A stretch of 64,000 nucleotides of DNA from Bacteroides pyogenes_A (lineage in GTDB: Bacteria; Bacteroidota; Bacteroidia; Bacteroidales; Bacteroidaceae): the NCBI RefSeq assembly GCF_048595595.1, contig NZ_CP184347.1, one strand, 5' to 3'. Shown here piece by piece: positions 58,868-64,000 of the stretch. Within the stretch, counting starts at the first letter, position 1. Every line of letters starts with the position of its first letter. The notes under the pieces were generated by a model. The model was given only the letters and a program-made list of their open reading frames with translations, was not told where the DNA came from and ran no database searches. The position numbers and the translations under genes are program-made.

Positions 58868-59365
58868 ATGCTATTCTTCAAGAAACAGAAATCACAGCTC
58901 AAAGACAGACCTGTGAAGTATTACCCACAAGTAGTTACCGTAGGCAAAGCCGCAGACACACAGGAAGTGGCGCGATGGATCGCCCGAGAAAGCACACTCT
59001 CTCCCGCCGACGTGCACGCGGTGATCCGCGCCCTGCCCGACGTCATGTCGCGCATCATGTCCGAAGGACGAAGCGTAAGCCTCGACGGACTCGGCTCGTT
59101 CCGGTATGTGGGCGTGGTAGGCAAAACGGTAGATCGCGCCGAGGACGTGAACGCAGACCTTTTCAAAGGGATACGCGTGCGCTTCACTCCCGCACGCGAA
59201 CGAAAGGACCTCGGAACAGGATATACACGCGCATTGGTGAGCGACATCAGTTTCACCGAATGGCAGGGCAAGCCGGCAAAGAAAAAACCGGAAACCGGTG
59301 GCGGCACTCCCTCGCCGGGAGGAGGTTCCGGCGGACACGGCGAGGCTCCCGACCCGGCAGGATAA
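58868..59365 (+). CDS. HU-like DNA-binding protein with Gly-rich tail
   Basis: A 165-residue protein resembling the longer HU-family (HU-HIG type) proteins of Bacteroidales: a basic N-terminus (FFKKQKSQLKDRPVKYYP), helical segment ADTQEVARWIARES, and GRSVSLDGLGSFRYVGVVGK as in HU beta arms. The tail (about 135-165) is Gly/Pro/Ser/Lys-rich and likely disordered. It may bind and bend DNA. It is encoded just after the pilus operon, 367 bp from the last tip gene, on the same strand. Confidence 0.78.
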   Translation: MLFFKKQKSQLKDRPVKYYPQVVTVGKAADTQEVARWIARESTLSPADVHAVIRALPDVMSRIMSEGRSVSLDGLGSFRYVGVVGKTVDRAEDVNADLFKGIRVRFTPARERKDLGTGYTRALVSDISFTEWQGKPAKKKPETGGGTPSPGGGSGGHGEAPDPAG

Positions 59366-59505
59366 AGATGACGGAATATTCATAAATCTTTCATTCATAA
59401 AATTCTTTTTTTGTTCAAAACTCCCTGATCCGCCTCGGCTTTCGGGCAGAAGGGAAAGGAAATAAGGGAGTTTTTTTACAATGTAAAACGAAACTTTAAA
59501 CTTCT

Positions 59506-60372
59506 ATGAACAAACGACACATCTGCCTCGCATTGCTCCTACTCGCTGTTCTCGGCAGCTGCCGGAACGAAAAGAAGGAAAAATCCGAAACAGAAAACCG
59601 CTACATACGCCTGCTGCAAGCCACTGCGGCATACAACCCTTTGCTGCTGGCACAAGAACAGTCGTTCGTCACCGATTCGCTTTCTGCCGACAGTCTGATG
59701 GCGTTCGTTTATGCGCAGGACTACCTCTGTACATGGGCCGATTCTTACGCCGATACCGGAAGTTCCTCGCTGTGCACGGCTGCCAAGCGCATGGCCCGAC
59801 GAGTGCTGGAAGAGGGCAAGGAGGAAGAACTGAAAGTATTTTTCCGGGAGATTGCTGCACACGTCTTCAAACAAGGGCTGCACCGTGCTGCGGCGTGCAT
59901 TGCCGCCGCAACCGAAGGACTCGATGTGTCGTCCACCGAGCCCGGCGAAATAGCCCACCGCCTGCTCACCGCCTTAATGCTTAAAGGCAGCCCTGCTCCA
60001 CCGCTGACCCGGAGTTCGCCTCACGTGTCGCGCGGAAAAACTCTTCTGATATTCTATGAGAGTGATTGTGGCAATTGCGAGCGCACCCTTCGCAAAATCT
60101 GCTCCGCATACGGCACGCTCAAAGGCGAAGGCATACGCGTGGTATCCATCGGTTCCGACCGGGACGAAAGGATATTTGCCCACAGGGCCGCCTCACTGCC
60201 GTGGGCAGAGAAGTGGAATGCCCCCGAGGGATTTTACAGCCCTGACTTCATTGCATACGGCGTAGCCGGTACTCCCACACTCTACGTCATAGGAAAGGAC
60301 GGAAATGTAGCAGGCTCTTTCTCCACATGGGAGCGAGCGAAAGAATGCTTACGCAGAAAGGATAAACCGTAA
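59506..60372 (+). CDS. Thioredoxin-like (TlpA/DUF5106-like) lipoprotein
   Basis: A 288-residue lipoprotein (cysteine in AVLGSCRNE, about residue 19). The N-terminal domain (about 30-160) is helical with no clear match. The C-terminal thioredoxin-like domain has the active-site-type CGNC (residues 188-191, in YESDCGNCERTL), a later cis-proline segment VAGTPTLYVI and IGKDGNVAGSF. Probably a periplasmic thiol-disulfide protein; redox direction and substrate are unknown. It follows the HU-like gene by 140 bp on the same strand. Confidence 0.8.
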   Translation: MNKRHICLALLLLAVLGSCRNEKKEKSETENRYIRLLQATAAYNPLLLAQEQSFVTDSLSADSLMAFVYAQDYLCTWADSYADTGSSSLCTAAKRMARRVLEEGKEEELKVFFREIAAHVFKQGLHRAAACIAAATEGLDVSSTEPGEIAHRLLTALMLKGSPAPPLTRSSPHVSRGKTLLIFYESDCGNCERTLRKICSAYGTLKGEGIRVVSIGSDRDERIFAHRAASLPWAEKWNAPEGFYSPDFIAYGVAGTPTLYVIGKDGNVAGSFSTWERAKECLRRKDKP

Positions 60373-60484
60373 GGATAAAGATCTGAATGCTAACGGATGA
60401 AAAGCATACGGACAAGATACGGCAGTTACAGGCCACACTACCGACATATACATCAGCGGCCCGATAGCAGAACACGCAAGAAGC

Positions 60485-60940
60485 ATGCCGGGAAATAAGC
60501 CTTTAGGCGAAAGCCATAAGCCCAAAAAGGCAGAACCGGGTATAAACACTATGAACTCAACATCAAAAAACATGAAAGATTCTCTAACTCATGAAAACAT
60601 ACAGACGGAACTATCGATACTATATGCCAAACTACAGGTATATTACCTCATGCAGATTTATCTTTGCCGCAAACACGATACGGAGAAAGCGCAGATATTC
60701 AAAGCCCGTCTGAAACAACTACAAGATTCGGAGATGGAGGAAAAACAACAAAACGTAAGCATTAGAACCTTGCATACGATTTGCACCTGTATGAAAAAAT
60801 ATTACAGCCATGAACTGGAGGTGGTAGACAGGATTCTGGAACAGCATCCGACATTGTTTCTCATGAAGAGCGAACAGATTATGGAAATTCTCGAAAAAGA
60901 AGCAAAAGATTACGAGCTACAAGAAGAGCATGCAAATTAG
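60485..60940 (+). CDS. Unknown helical protein
   Basis: Up to 151 residues; an in-frame ATG at 60551 (MNSTSKNMKDS) would give 129. I recognise no domain. It is strongly helical and charged, with three cysteines in the central part (IYLCRKHDTEKAQ, HTICTCMKKYY) and a Glu/Lys-rich C-terminus, and has no signal peptide or membrane segment. It is the last rightward gene, 112 bp after the TlpA-like gene, and faces the histidine-kinase gene. Confidence 0.5.
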   Translation: MPGNKPLGESHKPKKAEPGINTMNSTSKNMKDSLTHENIQTELSILYAKLQVYYLMQIYLCRKHDTEKAQIFKARLKQLQDSEMEEKQQNVSIRTLHTICTCMKKYYSHELEVVDRILEQHPTLFLMKSEQIMEILEKEAKDYELQEEHAN

Positions 60941-60992
60941 GTGGAATCATTGCGAACAAGCTATATATATCGGATTTATATAGTAACGTTTC

Positions 60993-63317
60993 TCAATGAA
61001 TATCATGCAAATAGGCGTTTGCGGCATCGGTCACTTTGTCAATCGTCTTCAAAAGGCTTGCAGTCACTTTTTTCACCTCATTCGAATACTCAGAACCACG
61101 CATACCCTCCAGCCATGTGAGAGCGGAGAGGGAGTCGGAAGCATTGATGACCGTAAACAGAGGAAGGAGCTTATGTGCCATATCTGCTATTTCATCTACA
61201 TTTTTACGTTCCAATGCTTCTTTCATCCGCGCGGCATTCTTACCGGTTTCCTCAATAAAAGTCCGGATAATGGCCCGGGCAGCTTCCGGATCGTCTTCGG
61301 AAAACGCTGTCAGAGCAGAAAAGCAAAGCGAAGATGAAGAGTTCTGCGGTATATCAGAGGGCATATATCCGGTATTCTTCGTTATCCGGCGGATACCGAC
61401 AGCTGACATCAGCTCTGCGATAGTGAAGGGTTTGTGCAGGCATCCCGCAAAACCGTGCTCACGCAGAATAGCTTCATCCATTTCACTCCGGGCCGTAACA
61501 GCAATAACAGGAATACTCCGGGCCTGAGGCGTATTCGATGTTCTGAGCAGGCGAAGCAGATCAAGCCCGTTGATAGCAGGCATTTGTATGTCGGTCAGCA
61601 AGAGGTCGAAAGTAAAATCCCGCAGTTGACACATCAGCTCGTCGAGTTGCTGGCAGCAAACTGCAATAATGCCTTGCTGCCGAAGCATGGCGGCCGTCAG
61701 CTCAAGCTGAATCTTGTCGTCATCTATCAATAAGACACGAAACTCTTCCGCAGGATTTGCCTGTTCCGCATCTTCATCCTTAGCCGGTGAAGTCTTGGTT
61801 TCTTTACGGCGGTTATTGTTATAAGCACTTTTCCCGACCGGATATAAAGGCAAAATAACCGTGAAACGGCTTCCTTCACCCAATGCGCTATCGACACTGA
61901 TTTTTCCTTCGAGCAGAGTCACCAGCTTATGAACGATCGAGAGTCCCAGCCCGAACCCCTCCGCTCCTTGAGCACCGGGCAAACGCGTGAATTCCTGAAA
62001 AATTCGTTCGCAATCTTCCACCGCTATTCCCTTGCCTGTGTCGGTTATTTCAATTGTCAACAACGATCTTTCGTAAGCGGCAGTCAAAGTAACGCTTCCT
62101 TCTTCCGTAAACTTCACGGCATTCGACAACAAATTGTTTATAATCTGACGCAATCGCAGCGGATCGCTCACATATCTCTCCGAAAGCTCAGGCGCAATGA
62201 CACACTTCAGAGTCAGACCTTTTTCATCCATTATGGGGGTGAAACTCACTGAGATCTCTTCGAACAGTTGTGCCGGAGTGAACGAAACACGGTTCACTTC
62301 CGCCTTATTCAAATCGAGCCGGTGGAAGTCGAGCAAATCGGTTACCAGTTTCAATAGATGATCTGACGAACTTTTCATGTTATCGAGATAAAAGCGCTGC
62401 CGTTCGTCTTTCGTCAAGCGGGAAAGGAGTTCGGTATATCCGATAATGGAGCTTAGGGGAGCTTTAAAATCATGCGTGATGGTCAACATCAGTTTTTCAC
62501 GGGCAGCCAATAAAGCCTCCGCTCGTTTGTTTGCCTCTTCCAACTGTTTGCGGTATCGGTTTTTTCTCGTTATATCACGCATGACCAACATGAGGAATAT
62601 GGCCGAAAGCAACACGCCGCCAACGGCTATGCCTCCTATGATGTGAGAAGAGCGTTTTCTGACAGACTGATAAAGCTCGGCCTCTTGCCTGGCTCGTTGC
62701 AGAATGTCTACTTCATACCCTTTAATCAAGCTATCCATCCGGTTGGTGAGCAATTCGTTCATGCGCTGATACGCCGCACTGTTACGCCGGATGCTTGTCT
62801 TTGTCTTGATTCGTTTCCGGCGGGTAGCCATACGTATTTTGTGTTGAAGAGAATCGGTCGTGGCAATCGGTTCAAGAATAGTATCCGTAGCAAATTCAAG
62901 AGAAGTATTGACCAGTAGGGCAGTATCCTTTTTCGAAGGAACAAACACTTCGCCCAAACGTTTGAAAAAACCTTTTTTCTTGAGTTTCGTCACCAATGTA
63001 TCCCGCTTGGTGATCACACGGTTTTGTACACGATGCCGCGTAATCACGGAATCTTGCTCCGAGATGATTTCTTCCACCTCCGAAGCAGACAGCAAACTAT
63101 CATTCGCTTCATTCAGCACACGCAGCATCTCAATGGTATTCCGGTCTTTCTCGTGCAAAAGCAAGAGTATGCTGTCTGTTTTCAAATCCTGCAAATTATC
63201 TGCCGAAGACAAATTCTCCATTTCACGATAAACAAATATCAAAGAAAAAATAAGCATGGCGAGAAGCAAGGAATAGCCAACGGCTATTTTCAGTTTTGTA
63301 GAACGAAAAGAAGACAT
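60993..63317 (-). CDS. Hybrid sensor histidine kinase (HK-REC-HPt)
   Basis: A 774-residue protein. Two membrane helices (about 10-30 and 222-245) bracket a periplasmic helical sensor region. The kinase core has the phosphoacceptor H282 in LTITHDFKAPLSS, N-box INNLLSNAVKFTEEG and G-box GFGLGLSIVHKL. A receiver domain (about 525-645) has the phosphoacceptor D576 in LLLTDIQMPAINGLD, and a C-terminal HPt domain has H715 in DMAHKLLPLF. It is thus a self-contained phosphorelay whose output regulator is not in the window. It resembles the sensor kinases next to several Bacteroides fimbrial loci, but a role in pilus control is only inferred from proximity. Confidence 0.92.
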   Translation of the reverse strand: MSSFRSTKLKIAVGYSLLLAMLIFSLIFVYREMENLSSADNLQDLKTDSILLLLHEKDRNTIEMLRVLNEANDSLLSASEVEEIISEQDSVITRHRVQNRVITKRDTLVTKLKKKGFFKRLGEVFVPSKKDTALLVNTSLEFATDTILEPIATTDSLQHKIRMATRRKRIKTKTSIRRNSAAYQRMNELLTNRMDSLIKGYEVDILQRARQEAELYQSVRKRSSHIIGGIAVGGVLLSAIFLMLVMRDITRKNRYRKQLEEANKRAEALLAAREKLMLTITHDFKAPLSSIIGYTELLSRLTKDERQRFYLDNMKSSSDHLLKLVTDLLDFHRLDLNKAEVNRVSFTPAQLFEEISVSFTPIMDEKGLTLKCVIAPELSERYVSDPLRLRQIINNLLSNAVKFTEEGSVTLTAAYERSLLTIEITDTGKGIAVEDCERIFQEFTRLPGAQGAEGFGLGLSIVHKLVTLLEGKISVDSALGEGSRFTVILPLYPVGKSAYNNNRRKETKTSPAKDEDAEQANPAEEFRVLLIDDDKIQLELTAAMLRQQGIIAVCCQQLDELMCQLRDFTFDLLLTDIQMPAINGLDLLRLLRTSNTPQARSIPVIAVTARSEMDEAILREHGFAGCLHKPFTIAELMSAVGIRRITKNTGYMPSDIPQNSSSSLCFSALTAFSEDDPEAARAIIRTFIEETGKNAARMKEALERKNVDEIADMAHKLLPLFTVINASDSLSALTWLEGMRGSEYSNEVKKVTASLLKTIDKVTDAANAYLHDIH

Positions 63318-63328
63318 AAGTTGATTTT

Positions 63329-63997
63329 TTAAGTGTCAATCATCGAAGTACGCAACTTGATTTGCTGCCGAAAGCGCAACCAGAGCATTATGCCGGCACT
63401 GGTCAATCCAAAAGGGAATGCCATCCAGATACCAATTATCCCCCACTCTAATGTGAAACCACAGAAGTATCCGACAGGAAGAGAGATAAGGAAGTAGGCG
63501 ATGAAGGCGATGAGCATCATCGGTTTCACATCCGAAATTCCACGCAAAGCATTGGCAAAGGTTATTTGCAATCCATCGCCAAACTGATAGACCAGAAAAG
63601 GAAGCACCAATGATGTAACCATTCCTGCCACTTGGGTGCTGTCGGTAAACCAGCCTCCCAAGTAATTACGACAAAGAAAAACAATCAAAGAAAGGGTTAC
63701 CCCCAATGCCATCATCAAGTGAAAGCCGGCATAGACCGAACGGCGTACATTCAGCATATCTTCCTGTCCCTTAAAGTTACTGACTCTTACCGCAACAGCA
63801 GCTCCCATGCCGTAATACATCATAAAGGTAAACTGAGAAATGGTAAGCATGATTTGATGGGAAGCCAAAGCGATGGTGCCCAACCAACCGATCATTACGG
63901 CACTCAGGCTGAAAGATGCGGCTTCCATGCCCATTTGAAATCCTATGGGCCATCCGAGCGCATTTAAACGGCGAAGCACAGAGCGGGACCATCCCAA
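63329..63997 (-). CDS. MATE-family efflux transporter (truncated by window end)
   Basis: The C-terminal 222 residues of a polytopic protein; the N-terminus lies beyond the right edge. Helical segments and motifs (PIGFQMGMEAASFSLSAVMIGWLG, ASHQIMLTISQF, VSNFKGQ) match the NorM/DinF MATE family, which exports drugs or metabolites using Na+ or H+ gradients. The gene ends 12 bp upstream of the hybrid kinase start, so the two may be co-transcribed. Confidence 0.88.
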   Translation of the reverse strand: MGWSRSVLRRLNALGWPIGFQMGMEAASFSLSAVMIGWLGTIALASHQIMLTISQFTFMMYYGMGAAVAVRVSNFKGQEDMLNVRRSVYAGFHLMMALGVTLSLIVFLCRNYLGGWFTDSTQVAGMVTSLVLPFLVYQFGDGLQITFANALRGISDVKPMMLIAFIAYFLISLPVGYFCGFTLEWGIIGIWMAFPFGLTSAGIMLWLRFRQQIKLRTSMIDT

Positions 63998-64000
63998 ACG

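Overview
The window looks like chromosome of a Bacteroides-type member of the Bacteroidales. The evidence is the gene content (TamL/TamB pair, GldH, PSP1/RicT, the Na+-dependent methylmalonyl-CoA decarboxylase set used for propionate formation, Mfa1/Mfa2-type pili), the promoters (-33 TTTG, about 20 bp, -7 TAnnTTTG) and the near absence of Shine-Dalgarno sequences. I cannot name the species.

Layout. 1-7.1 kb: a TPR protein; then a leftward set maf, kdsC-like phosphatase, DUF2520 protein, small membrane protein, nitroreductase; a short GCCCGCCG repeat cluster; and a FemAB/GNAT-like protein. 7.2-12.0 kb: a propionate operon (epimerase, carboxyltransferase, gamma subunit fused to a lamin-tail-like domain, biotin carrier, beta subunit). 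12.2-14.8 kb: an AT-rich aroA, then decayed DNA with a relic CRISPR array (three repeats, two 36-nt spacers) and a frameshifted IS4-type transposase. 14.9-20.6 kb: a leftward rRNA operon (16S, tRNA-Ile, tRNA-Ala, 23S, 5S) with three tandem promoters. 21.1-22.1 kb: an intact IS982-family element with 7-bp target duplication, followed by a 70-bp perfect hairpin. 22.8-26.9 kb: metF, holB, ricT, gldH. 27.1-32.9 kb, leftward: mreB, mreC, mreD, PBP2, rodA (cell elongation). 33-47 kb, leftward: purH, an M13 peptidase lipoprotein, an ABC-F ATPase with a 7 x 21-bp tandem repeat upstream, a nucleotidyltransferase, TamL and TamB.

47.3-60.9 kb is the accessory region and the most interesting part. A tyrosine recombinase is followed by a 298-bp segment bounded by 23-bp inverted repeats, and then by a type V (Mfa-type) pilus operon: DUF3575 protein, DUF3868-like lipoprotein, major fimbrillin, Mfa2/FimB anchor, and two large paralogous tip-like lipoproteins with BACON-like and FISUMP/lectin-like C-terminal domains. 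An HU-like protein, a TlpA-like lipoprotein and an unknown protein follow. The segment contains a good Bacteroides promoter that points away from the pilus genes as sequenced. The simplest reading is a recombinase-driven ON/OFF promoter switch for pili, captured OFF. A hybrid histidine kinase and a truncated MATE transporter close the window on the minus strand.
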